Assembly: GCA_028871795.1 (NCBI GenBank) | Contig: JAGWMG010000014.1 | Location: 28,272 to 92,271, forward strand | Length of the DNA: 64,000 nucleotides | Reading direction: 5' to 3' | DNA from: Alphaproteobacteria bacterium | GTDB taxonomy: Bacteria; Pseudomonadota; Alphaproteobacteria; Micropepsales; Micropepsaceae | Shown here: positions 46,034-56,626 of the stretch, in pieces | Numbering within the stretch: position 1 is the first letter of the stretch | Layout: every line of letters starts with the position of its first letter | Translations under genes and position numbers: made by a program | The notes under the pieces: generated by a model | What the model was told of the DNA's origin: nothing | Database searches by the model: none | The model's input: only the letters and a program-made list of their open reading frames with translations

Positions 46034-46692
46034 GAACGAACCTCGGCGGCTTGCGCGTTGCGGGCGGCGGCTACGAAATCCGCGATCAGTTGCGGACTCT
46101 TGACGCCGGGCGCGGTTTCGACGCCCGACGAGACGTCGACGCCGGGCGCGCCGGAACTGGCGATGGCGCGGGCGACGTTGGCGGGTGTCAGGCCGCCGGC
46201 GAGCAGCCAGGGCCGCGAGAAACGCCGCCCGCGGAGCAACTGCCAGTCGAAGGAGGCACCGTGACCGCCAGGACGCAGCGCGCCGTCGGGCACCTTGGCG
46301 TCGAACAGAAGAATATCGGCGGCGATCTCGTAATCCGGCACTTGGGCGAAGTCCGCGGCCTCGGCCACGGCGATCGCCTTGATGACCGGCAGACCGAAGC
46401 GGGCGCGCACTTTGCTGGTGCGTTCCGGCGTTTCGCGGCCGTGAAGCTGGATATAGACGGGCCGCACCGCGCCGACGGCGGCGGCGATGGCCGCGTCGTC
46501 GGCATCGGCCACCAGCACGACCAGCCGCAGCCGTCCGCGCAGCCGCTCGGCGAGCGCGCGCGCCGCATCGAGCGACAAGTGCCTGGGCGATTTGGGATGG
46601 AACACCAGCCCGCCAAGATCGGCACCCGCCCGCACGGCCGCGTCCGCCGCCTCGGCGCTGTTGATGCCGCAAACCTTGACCAGGACGTTCAT
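46030..46692 (-). CDS. trpF: Phosphoribosylanthranilate isomerase
   Basis: [74 protein letters not shown]. Confidence 0.97.
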   Translation of the reverse strand: MNVLVKVCGINSAEAADAAVRAGADLGGLVFHPKSPRHLSLDAARALAERLRGRLRLVVLVADADDAAIAAAVGAVRPVYIQLHGRETPERTSKVRARFGLPVIKAIAVAEAADFAQVPDYEIAADILLFDAKVPDGALRPGGHGASFDWQLLRGRRFSRPWLLAGGLTPANVARAIASSGAPGVDVSSGVETAPGVKSPQLIADFVAAARNAQAAEVRS

Positions 46693-46749
46693 GGGTCGCG
46701 CCTTATGGCCGTGGGGCCACGGGAAATCAAGCAGAGGGTGCCGGATTAC

Positions 46750-47466
46750 TTAAGGTCTTGTTCTGGAAAGCTCTTGGGCGATGGACTGGGCGGCCTTGGC
46801 GGGGTCCGCGGCGGCTGTGATCGGCCGGCCTACGACCAGGATGTCCGCCCCCGCCGTGCAGGCTTCCGACGGCGTCATCACCCGGCGCTGATCCCCTGGC
46901 GCGCTGCCGGACGGACGGATGCCGGGAACCACCGTCAGAAAATCCGGGCCGCAAACCTTGCGCACCAAGGCGATCTCGTGGGCGCTGCAGACCACACCGT
47001 CCAGTCCGCCGGCCTGGGCGAGCGCCGCCAGGCGTTCGACCTGCTCCGCCGACGAGCCGCGTTGGCCGACAGCGGCAAGCGCCGCATCGTCCAGGCTGGT
47101 CAGCACCGTCACCGCGATCAGCAGCGGACGCGGATGCACGTCGGTGATCGCTTCGGCGGCACCGCGCATCATCGCCTCGCCGCCCGAGGCATGGACGTTG
47201 AACATGGCGACGCCGAGCATCGCGACGGCCCGCGCCGCGCCAGCGACCGTATTGGGAATGTCGTGGAACTTGGTATCGGCAAACACCGGCAAGCCGACCT
47301 CGACGATCCGGCGCACCGCATCGGGACCCAGCGCGCTGATGAATTCGAGCCCGACCTTCAGGCCGCCGACATGCGGTTTCACGGCATGCGCGACGGCCAA
47401 GGCGCGCGCCAGATCGGGTGTGTCGAGGGCGACAAAAACGGGATTGGCAAAACGCGCCGCGCTCAT
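46750..47466 (-). CDS. pyrF: Orotidine-5'-phosphate decarboxylase
   Basis: PVFVALDTPDLARALAVA; VFADTKFHDIPNTVAGAAR; VPGIRPSGSAPGDQRRVMTP. Confidence 0.96.
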   Translation of the reverse strand: MSAARFANPVFVALDTPDLARALAVAHAVKPHVGGLKVGLEFISALGPDAVRRIVEVGLPVFADTKFHDIPNTVAGAARAVAMLGVAMFNVHASGGEAMMRGAAEAITDVHPRPLLIAVTVLTSLDDAALAAVGQRGSSAEQVERLAALAQAGGLDGVVCSAHEIALVRKVCGPDFLTVVPGIRPSGSAPGDQRRVMTPSEACTAGADILVVGRPITAAADPAKAAQSIAQELSRTRP

Positions 47467-47505
47467 TTCAAACGCTTTCAAACAGGCTCAACCGAGGGTG
47501 CGGCG

Positions 47506-47796
47506 TCACGCCTTGCCGTTGCCGTTCAGCCGCTCGCGCAATTCCTTGCCGGTGCGAAAGAACGGCGCGCGCTTTTCGTCGACCTCGACCGGCTCGCCGG
47601 TGCGCGGATTGCGCCCCATGCGCGACGGGCGCACCTTCACCGAGAACGCGCCGAAGCCGCGAAGCTCCACGCGATGGCCGTCCGCCAGCGCTTTCGTGAT
47701 GTTGTCGAGAACAGTCGAGACGATCCGCTCCACGTCGCGGTGGTAGAGGTGCGGATAACGTGCGGTGAGACGCGCAACCAGTTCGGATTTGATCAT
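47506..47796 (-). CDS. ihfB: Integration host factor subunit beta
   Basis: [70 protein letters not shown]. Confidence 0.95.
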   Translation of the reverse strand: MIKSELVARLTARYPHLYHRDVERIVSTVLDNITKALADGHRVELRGFGAFSVKVRPSRMGRNPRTGEPVEVDEKRAPFFRTGKELRERLNGNGKA

Positions 47797-48121
47797 CCCA
47801 TGCCCCCGAAAGGACAGCTTGGCCCGATATTGCCAAAACCTGTCCCGGCAAGTGTTAACCCTGTCAGAGGACGGTGCTTTCGTCAACCGGAACCCACTGA
47901 AGAATCAGCATTTTCCATAAATGTGACGAAAACCCCTCAGCCTGGGAAGCGACTATTTGAAGCGGGTTGGCTGACCGGGAAGGGCGACTCAGGGGATGGG
48001 GGCCAAGCCTCTGGCATTCGGGCAGGCCGCCAAAAGCGGCGCCCGACAAGACGTGGCTCCCTCTAAGGTTCGACGCCGATCCGACCAACCAACCTTACTT
48101 CGTGTTGCGGAGGACGTAATC

Positions 48122-48200
48122 CCTTCACCCTCCGACAAGCTCAGGGTGAAAGGTTTATCCAAACCCTCATGCTGGTCGGCAAGCTGTCGAAGCCTGAGGG
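48122..48200. repeat. Intergenic palindromic repeats (two hairpins)
   Basis: CCTTCACCCTccgacaagctcAGGGTGAAAGG and CCCTCatgctggtcggcaagctgtcgaagcctGAGGG. Confidence 0.7.
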
Positions 48201-48239
48201 CGATGTAGCGTGTTGAAAGAAAAAGGCTCGGCGCGAGGC

Positions 48240-50024
<1,785 letters not shown>

Positions 50025-50075
50025 TAATTCCTCTGGGTTGAACGGGCGTGCCGGCCGGATCGCTCCGGCGGATTT

Positions 50076-50097
50076 CCACGCGGGCGCGCCCGCGTGG
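50076..50097. promoter_or_regulatory. 22-bp perfect palindrome in the cmk-rpsA intergenic region (rpsA leader)
   Basis: CCACGCGGGCGCGCCCGCGTGG is self-complementary over its full length. Confidence 0.6.
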
Positions 50098-50152
50098 CGG
50101 TGATGGTTTCTGCTAAGTTCGGGGCCGCTCGGGAGAGGCGCCGCCGGGTCTC

Positions 50153-50812
50153 CTAACCCCCTTGGCGGGCCTTGAGCGCGTTCTCGACGCCGGGTTTGAC
50201 CAGCGCGAGGGCTGCCGCGAACGCGGCGTCTATATCCAAATACGAGGTGTCGAGCAAGTACGCGTCGGCTGCGGGCTTGAGGGGGGCTACGGCGCGGTTG
50301 CGGTCGCGGGCGTCGCGGGCCTCGATTTCCGCCAGAATGGCGGATTCCTCGCGTGGATGGCCGGCAGCCTGCAGCTCGAGCCAGCGGCGATGTGCGCGCA
50401 CCTCGGGGGCGGCATCGACGTACAGCTTGGCCGTCGCATCGGGGCAGACGACCGTGCCGATGTCGCGCCCGTCGATCACGGCGCCGGGCAAGGCCGTCGC
50501 CGCGAAGGCCCGCTGGAAATCCAACAGCGTGGCGCGCACGGCGGGGAATGCGGAGACGACGGAGGCGACGTTGGCGATCTCGGCCGTGCGGATGACGGGA
50601 TCGCCGGCGCGCTTCGGATCGATGGCGCGCGCGGCTTTCAACGCATCGGCTTCGTTCGCCGGATCGCCGTGCGCCTGCACCACGCCCAGCGCCACGAGAC
50701 GATACAGCGATCCGGAATCCAGATGCGCGAACCCGAAATGGCGCGCCAGCCTCTTGGCCAGCGTCCCCTTCCCCGACGCGGCAGTCCCGTCAACGGCGAT
50801 GACGATGGTCAT
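50153..50812 (-). CDS. cmk: (d)CMP kinase
   Basis: MTIVIAVDGTAASGKGTLAKRLARHFGFAHLDSGSLYR; VIDGRDIGTVVCPDA. Confidence 0.96.
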   Translation of the reverse strand: MTIVIAVDGTAASGKGTLAKRLARHFGFAHLDSGSLYRLVALGVVQAHGDPANEADALKAARAIDPKRAGDPVIRTAEIANVASVVSAFPAVRATLLDFQRAFAATALPGAVIDGRDIGTVVCPDATAKLYVDAAPEVRAHRRWLELQAAGHPREESAILAEIEARDARDRNRAVAPLKPAADAYLLDTSYLDIDAAFAAALALVKPGVENALKARQGG

Positions 50813-51087
50813 GGTCGGTGCCGGTCCTGAGCGCCGTGCCAAACGGCAAGAATGTCGATATTCGTGCCGGTGACGCGGTAGACGATCACATAAGGCCAAA
50901 CGGTCGTAAGCTCGCGGGTGCCGCGCCGCAACCCCGGACGGCCACGTTCGGGGAAATACTCAAGCCGGTCGCAGGCCGCGACGATCTCCACCGCCACGCG
51001 AGACGCGGCGCGGGGATTGTCGTTTGCGATATGGACCCGGATATTGGCGAGATCACGCAATGCCCGGCGCGTGAAGTTCACGGGCAT
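50809..51087 (-). CDS. Type II toxin-antitoxin system RelE/ParE-family toxin
   Basis: MPVNFTRRALRDLANIRVHIANDNPRAASRVAVEIVAACDRLEYFPERGRPGLRRGTRELTTVWPYVIVYRV...ILAVWHGAQDR. Confidence 0.9.
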   Translation of the reverse strand: MPVNFTRRALRDLANIRVHIANDNPRAASRVAVEIVAACDRLEYFPERGRPGLRRGTRELTTVWPYVIVYRVTGTNIDILAVWHGAQDRHRP

Positions 51088-51260
51088 TTGGGCGGGGGCA
51101 ATTCCTTGTCGCTGCCCCACGACAGAAGCCAGCGCCGGATTTTCTCATAAGGCATGATGCGCCCCGCCTTGGTATCGGCAAGGCCCTCGTCCACGGCGGC
51201 GAGATATTCGGCGCGGTCTTGGGCGTCTTGATCGGCGGCGGGCGCGTGTTTCGGAGCCAT
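51078..51260 (-). CDS. Probable cognate antitoxin
   Basis: MAPKHAPAADQDAQDRAEYLAAVDEGLADTKAGRIMPYEKIRRWLLSWGSDKELPPPKCP; overlaps the RelE/ParE start; WLLSWG C-terminal motif. Confidence 0.75.
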   Translation of the reverse strand: MAPKHAPAADQDAQDRAEYLAAVDEGLADTKAGRIMPYEKIRRWLLSWGSDKELPPPKCP

Positions 51261-51365
51261 GGCACTATCATAACCCGGATAGGGGGAAAGCAAAAGCCGG
51301 GGGCAAAATCTCCAATGACGCGAAAAGGTGCCTTAGTGCAAAATTTCTGAATTTTGAAACATACA

Positions 51366-51620
51366 CTATTTTGACATGTAAAGGGCAAAGAGGGCCGCTC
51401 CGGCGCTGATAACCGATGCAATCGCTGACATGAGCGCCACCAACCATAAGCGGTTTTCTCGAATTGAACGCTCAGCCTCTATCAAGCGCCGCTGCAATTC
51501 ATAATCGGAAGCTCGCGGACTAGAGCCGGATGAACTTTGGGTGCGTGGTGTCCCTTGCGTATCGACGCCAAGTTCGCGGCATCGTCGTTCGAGTTCCTCA
51601 CCTCCTAAAATTTTTGCCAT
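51366..51620 (-). CDS. Small hypothetical protein with C-terminal TM segment
   Basis: MAKILGGEELERRCRELGVD...SIRENRLWLVALMSAIASVISAGAALFALYMSK. Confidence 0.6.
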   Translation of the reverse strand: MAKILGGEELERRCRELGVDTQGTPRTQSSSGSSPRASDYELQRRLIEAERSIRENRLWLVALMSAIASVISAGAALFALYMSK

Positions 51621-51655
51621 TGATGAGCGCCTCTTTTCGTTGAGTTTGTTGCGAC

Positions 51656-53008
51656 TCACCCCACCCCCTCGAACCGCGCGCCGAGGTGGCGCATCAGATG
51701 CTCGAATTCGGGGAAGCTGGTGGCGATCACCGAGGCGTCGTCCACGCTCATCGCCTCGCGCGACCCCAGCCCCATGACCAGGAACGACATGGCGATGCGG
51801 TGATCCATGCGGGCCGCGACATGACCGCCGCCGGGAACGCCGTCGGCCCCGCGGCCTTCCACCATCATGCCGTCTTCCAATTCCTGCACGGCGATGCCGC
51901 CCGCGCGCAGGCCGACGACGATGGCCGCCAGCCGGTCGCTCTCCTTGACGCGCAATTCCTCCAGCCCGCGCATCACCGTCGGCCCTTCGGCGAAGGCCGA
52001 TGCGACCGCCAGGATGGGATATTCGTCGATCATCGACGCCGCGCGCGCTTCGGGAACCTCGACGCCCTTCAGCGCGGAGCCGCGCACCACGAGATCGCCG
52101 ACCTTCTCGCCGCCGCTCTCGCGCGGGTTGGCGACTTCGATTTGTGCTCCCATTTCCAGAAGTGTTTCGATCAGCCCGGTGCGCCGCGGATTGAGCAGGA
52201 TGCCCGGCAAGGTGATCTCCGAACCCGGAACGATCAGCCCGGCGACAATGGCAAAGGCGGCCGACGACGGATCGCGGGGCACCTCGACGCGCGCGCCCTT
52301 CAATTCCGCCTCGCCCGTGAGCGAGACCGCTTCGCCGCCTTCGGGCAAGGGCTCGACGGAAACCTCGACTCCGAACGCCGCCAGCATGCGCTCCGTATGG
52401 TCGCGGGTGAGAGTCGTTTGCGAAATCCGCGAACGGCCCGGCGCATTCAGCGCCGCCAGCAGCATGGCCGACTTCACCTGCGCCGAGGCGACGGTCACCG
52501 TGGTGTCCACGCAGATCGGACGCGCCGCGCCTTTCAGCATCACCGGCATCAGCCCGCCCCCCCGCGTCTCGTATTCCGCGCCGAACAGTTTGAGCGGCGC
52601 CAGCACCCGGCTCATCGGGCGCTTGCGCAATGAAGCGTCGCCGGTGAACACGGCGGTCACGGGCGTCGTCGCCATCGCTCCCATCACCAGCCGCGACCCG
52701 GTGCCGGAATTGCCGAAATCGAGCACGTCTTCCGGTTCGCCCCAGCCTCCCACGCCGGTGCCGTGGACATGCCAGGCGCCGCGGTCGCCGACGCGGATCA
52801 CCCGGGCGCCGAAGGAGCGCACCGCCTCGGCGGTGTTGAGCACGTCCTCCGCCTCGAGCAGGCCCGTAATCCTGGTCTCGCCGAGCGCCAGCGCCCCCAG
52901 GATCAGCGCGCGGTGGGAGATCGATTTGTCGCCCGGAACGGCGGCGATGCCTTTCAAGGAAGCGGAACGGAGTGCTTTCAGCGGGCGGGATCGGGCGAGA
53001 TCGGGCAT
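51656..53008 (-). CDS. aroA: 3-phosphoshikimate 1-carboxyvinyltransferase
   Basis: [54 protein letters not shown]. Confidence 0.96.
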   Translation of the reverse strand: MPDLARSRPLKALRSASLKGIAAVPGDKSISHRALILGALALGETRITGLLEAEDVLNTAEAVRSFGARVIRVGDRGAWHVHGTGVGGWGEPEDVLDFGNSGTGSRLVMGAMATTPVTAVFTGDASLRKRPMSRVLAPLKLFGAEYETRGGGLMPVMLKGAARPICVDTTVTVASAQVKSAMLLAALNAPGRSRISQTTLTRDHTERMLAAFGVEVSVEPLPEGGEAVSLTGEAELKGARVEVPRDPSSAAFAIVAGLIVPGSEITLPGILLNPRRTGLIETLLEMGAQIEVANPRESGGEKVGDLVVRGSALKGVEVPEARAASMIDEYPILAVASAFAEGPTVMRGLEELRVKESDRLAAIVVGLRAGGIAVQELEDGMMVEGRGADGVPGGGHVAARMDHRIAMSFLVMGLGSREAMSVDDASVIATSFPEFEHLMRHLGARFEGVG

Positions 53009-53139
53009 TCTGAGTCCCAGCAAAAAGGCAAGGATTGCCTAACCTAATAGTTGCCCTCGTCAAGGGCTTTGACAGGTGGCCGCAGCCGTGGCAAACGACC
53101 CCCCCTTCGGCAACGGATCATCAGGCGGGACAGACGGCA

Positions 53140-53619
53140 TTGGTCAAAGGCGATCTCGGAACGAAACGTGTTTGCCCGAGTTGCGGCGCACGCTTTTACG
53201 ATCTCTCGAAGCGGCCCATCGAGTGCCCGAAATGCAATTTCGCGTTCGAGCCGGAGGCCATGTACAAGCAGCGCCGTCCGCGGCAGCCCGAACCGGCGCC
53301 GGCGCCCGAGCCCGTGGCGGAAGTCGAGGAAGAGGAGGAAGAGGTCGAGGAGGCCGAGGAAGAGGCCATCGTCGAGCCGGTAGCGGACGAGCCCGCAATC
53401 GAAACCGCCGAGGAAGAGGAAGAAGAAGCCGCGCCCGAAGAGCCTGAGGCTCCCCGGGTCGGCATCTCGGTCGTCGAAGGCGAAGACGCCGCGATCGAGG
53501 ATATCGAAGAGACTGAGGACGAGGAAGAGGAAGACGACAGCCTCCTCGAAGAGGTCGAAGAAGACGAAGACGATGTCACCGGAATCATCGACGCGGACAT
53601 CGAGAAGGACGAGCGCTAA
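53140..53619 (+). CDS. TIGR02300 (FYDLN acid) family protein (TTG start proposed)
   Basis: LGTKRVCPSCGARFYDLSKRPIECPKCNFAFEPEA followed by a Glu/Asp-rich tail. Confidence 0.88.
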   Translation: MVKGDLGTKRVCPSCGARFYDLSKRPIECPKCNFAFEPEAMYKQRRPRQPEPAPAPEPVAEVEEEEEEVEEAEEEAIVEPVADEPAIETAEEEEEEAAPEEPEAPRVGISVVEGEDAAIEDIEETEDEEEEDDSLLEEVEEDEDDVTGIIDADIEKDER

Positions 53620-53656
53620 AGTATTTTGCTCCCGGTCCCCAAACCGGGCGGCACAT

Positions 53657-53732
53657 GGGGCCATAGCTCAGCTGGGAGAGCGCCTGCATGGCATGCAGGA
53701 GGTCAGCGGTTCGATCCCGCTTGGCTCCACCA
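53657..53732 (+). tRNA. tRNA-Ala (GGC anticodon)
   Basis: GGGGCCATAGCTCAGCTGGGAGAGCGCCTGCATGGCATGCAGGAGGTCAGCGGTTCGATCCCGCTTGGCTCCACCA; cloverleaf pairs; anticodon loop ATGGCAT. Confidence 0.97.
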
Positions 53733-53733
53733 C
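53719..53733. repeat. attL core at tRNA-Ala 3' end
   Basis: GCTTGGCTCCACCAC, repeated exactly at 63701-63715. Confidence 0.8.
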
Positions 53734-53822
53734 TCATCATTGAAATATAAGGATAATTTCGAGTTTTTTATCCTTACCTACACAAGCACCCGCCAAACGG
53801 CGTGACATCGTGTGAGACGCAG

Positions 53823-54506
53823 TTAGACCGCCTGAACTAAGCTCGGATCATCGTTTTTCACGTTGCCCACAGCTTTCGTGACCGGCCAAGCCGTCATGCG
53901 CCCGGCTGGAAACGGGGCCAGCATTGCCTTGAGCCGATCCGGCGCAACCGGCCCCGCCCCCTCGCCTAACCAGCGCGGCCAATTATCGGGTGCAAGGATC
54001 ACCGGCATTCGATCATGCAACGGCGCAATCAATTCGTTCGCTGTTGTCGTGATGATTGTGAACGTCTCAATTAGATCGCTCACGTCATTCGGTTTCCAAT
54101 GCTCAAACAGGCCCGCAAACGCAAACGGTGCATTGTCCTTCAAAGTGATGAAGTACGGTTGTTTCGCTTTAGCAGATTCCTTTTTCCATTCGTAAAATCC
54201 ATCTGCAATGACAAGGCAGCGGCGACGCTGAAATGCGTTCTTGTAGGCAGGCTTGTCCGCAACCGTTTCTGCACGCGCGTTTATCAATTTTGCGCCGCCG
54301 TTCGCATCTTTTGCCCACGATGGAACGAGGCCCCATTTTAGAAACGCAATTTCGCGTGTGCCGTCTTCCAATCGAACAACAGGCGCAATTTGCGTCGGGG
54401 CGATATTGTATCGCGGCCGGAAATTTGATTGTGGGAAGCCGACAGACAGCATGTAGAGCGCGTGAAGCTCGCGCCATGTGTAGCGATTAGTAAAGCGACC
54501 GCACAT
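53823..54506 (-). CDS. SRAP (SOS response-associated peptidase/YedK-like) protein
   Basis: MCGRFTNRYTWRELH...RYNIAPTQIAPVVR...WGLVPSWAKDANGGAKLINARAETVADKPAYKNAFQRRRCLVIADGFYEWKKE; catalytic Cys2. Confidence 0.95.
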   Translation of the reverse strand: MCGRFTNRYTWRELHALYMLSVGFPQSNFRPRYNIAPTQIAPVVRLEDGTREIAFLKWGLVPSWAKDANGGAKLINARAETVADKPAYKNAFQRRRCLVIADGFYEWKKESAKAKQPYFITLKDNAPFAFAGLFEHWKPNDVSDLIETFTIITTTANELIAPLHDRMPVILAPDNWPRWLGEGAGPVAPDRLKAMLAPFPAGRMTAWPVTKAVGNVKNDDPSLVQAV

Positions 54507-54516
54507 AGCGTCACTA

Positions 54517-55071
54517 TTAGGCAAAAATTTCCGCGATGACCTTCAAAATCCGCTCTTGCAATAGCTCTTTCGTCAATTCGGAGATTTTTACTTCACCGGC
54601 AGGCCCACTATGTCCGCCACGTCCCGGCGAGGATGTAGATTCATGAAAGAGAACGGTCCCGCGCGATTTTTCGCAGATAACCGAAAAGCCCGGATACTCA
54701 TAGTCGGGAAGGTTGCGGTCCCCTAGAAGAAACGTCAGCCGAATTGAAGCCGGAACTTCGCGACGATCACGACCAGGTTCAAACCCACCATTCACCACTG
54801 AAATCTCATAGGTGTAGCCCTTGGCCTTGATGTACTCGCCAATCTCTTTCATTGCCGGGCCGATCAAGGTGTGCCGCACAACAGCGAACGCCTCAAGACA
54901 CTCATCCTCTTTGTTCTTTGCAATCCGTTGCACTTGAGCAGCAGCAGCTTTTGACGCTTCATGCTTTATAAAAACTGAGTCGAGTTTGGTTTGAAGTTCG
55001 TCTTTCATGTCGTTCGTCCCAAAATTTGCAGTCAGAATTTCAGTGAGTAGTGTGTCTGTCGATACAAGCAT
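54517..55071 (-). CDS. Hypothetical protein (mobile element)
   Basis: 184-aa ORF on the element's coding strand; start could be the internal MKDELQTK. Confidence 0.6.
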   Translation of the reverse strand: MLVSTDTLLTEILTANFGTNDMKDELQTKLDSVFIKHEASKAAAAQVQRIAKNKEDECLEAFAVVRHTLIGPAMKEIGEYIKAKGYTYEISVVNGGFEPGRDRREVPASIRLTFLLGDRNLPDYEYPGFSVICEKSRGTVLFHESTSSPGRGGHSGPAGEVKISELTKELLQERILKVIAEIFA

Positions 55072-55274
55072 AATTTCAAGTTGAGACTGTAGCGACCACG
55101 AAGCAGAACAAAAATCGTGCTTTGCCCTATTTCTTGGTCGCTAAAAAAAGACGCATTGCCTAGTTGCGGGGGTGTTTGTGTGGTTTACACCTTGCACGTC
55201 GAATATCATCAATGAATTCAACACATAATGGCGGACTGATCCTCCGCCTTTGTTCGATTTGCCCACATTGAATG

Positions 55275-55501
55275 TATAGTGCAGCGGCAGAGAATATAGC
55301 GAGTTGTAGAGTAGCTAACTCATTGGTTTACTTACATATATAGTATATATAGTAGTATAGTAGTAGTGAGAGGGGGTTTTCTAATTACGCAATAATGTTT
55401 CAATCCAGGTTGTCGGGGTTTGTGAGTGACAAGCACTATATTTGCTAAATCGCTATATATCGTTCTATTTCAAATAGTTAGGCACTATACGCGGCACTAT
55501 A
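55275..55501. repeat. Cluster of four GCACTATA 8-mers (candidate iterons)
   Basis: TATAGTGC 55275-55282 (inverted); GCACTATA 55433-55440, 55482-55489, 55494-55501; AT-rich, ORF-poor segment. Confidence 0.6.
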
Positions 55502-55713
55502 AAAGCGGCGTGTGCAATCTGGCCCACCTCAATCGACCGTGCCCGGCACCGTCCCCTTTCATGTGCGCAATCCCCGGCGTCCTGCCCGAACGAGGCTCGC
55601 CTGAGTCGATTGTCGCCATAGCGGCTAGGGTGTGGACACGGACACGCGGAACGGCCTCAGCGAGTCTCTTTGTGGGCACACTGAGGATTGCCCGATGCCA
55701 GTCCCTGTCGAAT

Positions 55714-56154
55714 TCAGTGAATTGAATTCAAAATCGTTTCTTCAATTTTGCCGCGAGACTCACACGCTACATCTCCGACAGGATTGCGGTACAAATCTCC
55801 CAGGGTTTGATGATATGTGGCATTGATGCTGACTTGAGTACGCATGTCGGCTAGCTTCTGTACGAAAACATTTAGCGACACGGAACTATTCAGCGGCTGC
55901 GTCATCGGATGACTGCCACAATCCGCGTCGCCAACATCGAATGAAAGTCTTTCGGCATAGATCACACCGCTGTCCTTAGCGATGGTTTTGATCGGAATAT
56001 TGTTGGTCGCAAAGAATTGAACCGTTTGCGTCCAAACCGTGTCGAATCCTTCGTTATAGACCCGACTATGCTCAAAGTCAGTTTTGACGGGCGCGGTAGC
56101 GCATCCCGCAACAAATATAAGTGCTGTCGTTGCGATCAAATGTAAGCGCTTCAT
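55714..56154 (-). CDS. Hypothetical lipoprotein
   Basis: MKRLHLIATTALIFVAGCATAPVKTDFEHSRVYNEGFDTVW; lipobox VAGC. Confidence 0.75.
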   Translation of the reverse strand: MKRLHLIATTALIFVAGCATAPVKTDFEHSRVYNEGFDTVWTQTVQFFATNNIPIKTIAKDSGVIYAERLSFDVGDADCGSHPMTQPLNSSVSLNVFVQKLADMRTQVSINATYHQTLGDLYRNPVGDVACESRGKIEETILNSIH

Positions 56155-56346
56155 TGTTGCCTCCAAATAGTCAGAGCCTTCGCATGTCAACTCTGATCCC
56201 CGCTGCAACTTATTCCTACAACTTATTGTTGACAACGGATAACTGGGCAACGCTTCATTGTCTCAACAATAGACGGATTCTAAATTTGATTGCGATAAGA
56301 CGCCTGCTACTTGAATTAGCGAGACACGTTTCAATCGTGTGGACAC

Positions 56347-56622
56347 CTATTCCTGCCCCGTCACCTCCCGCAACACGGCGGCATAGCCCACAAGGTCAAC
56401 CACGCTGTCACGGTGGCGCGGATCATGGCAAAGGCGGGTTAGCTTCAAATCCATCATGCACAAGACGGCCTCCGCTGGCGTGACGGTGCGCCCTAACGTG
56501 ATTGACCATCGCCGGGCAACATTCTCAAAAAACAAAACAGGATCGCCATACGATTTGCGGCGTCCATCAACCGTGCGTGCGGCCTCTGCCAACAAGTCTG
56601 AATTTGCGGAATGCTTTTTCAT
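56347..56622 (-). CDS. DUF6378-like phage-associated protein
   Basis: LLAEAARTVDGRRKSYGDPVLFFENVARRWSITLG...VLCMMDLKLTRLCHDPRHRDSVVDLVGYAAV. Confidence 0.75.
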   Translation of the reverse strand: MKKHSANSDLLAEAARTVDGRRKSYGDPVLFFENVARRWSITLGRTVTPAEAVLCMMDLKLTRLCHDPRHRDSVVDLVGYAAVLREVTGQE

Positions 56623-56626
56623 TCAC

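Noticed and set aside
46051-48066. 671-aa plus-strand ORF across trpF/pyrF/ihfB
   Set aside because: Antisense to three recognised genes; biased composition typical of spurious ORFs.
55341-55368. tagtatatatagtagtatagtagtag tract as a CRISPR or true tandem array
   Set aside because: Irregular short microsatellite-like tract without spacer structure; no CRISPR arrays were seen anywhere in the window.
55426-55725. 99-aa plus-strand ORF in the AT-rich part of the element
   Set aside because: Overlaps the GCACTATA repeats, opposite strand to the element's genes, no recognisable domain; treated as noncoding.
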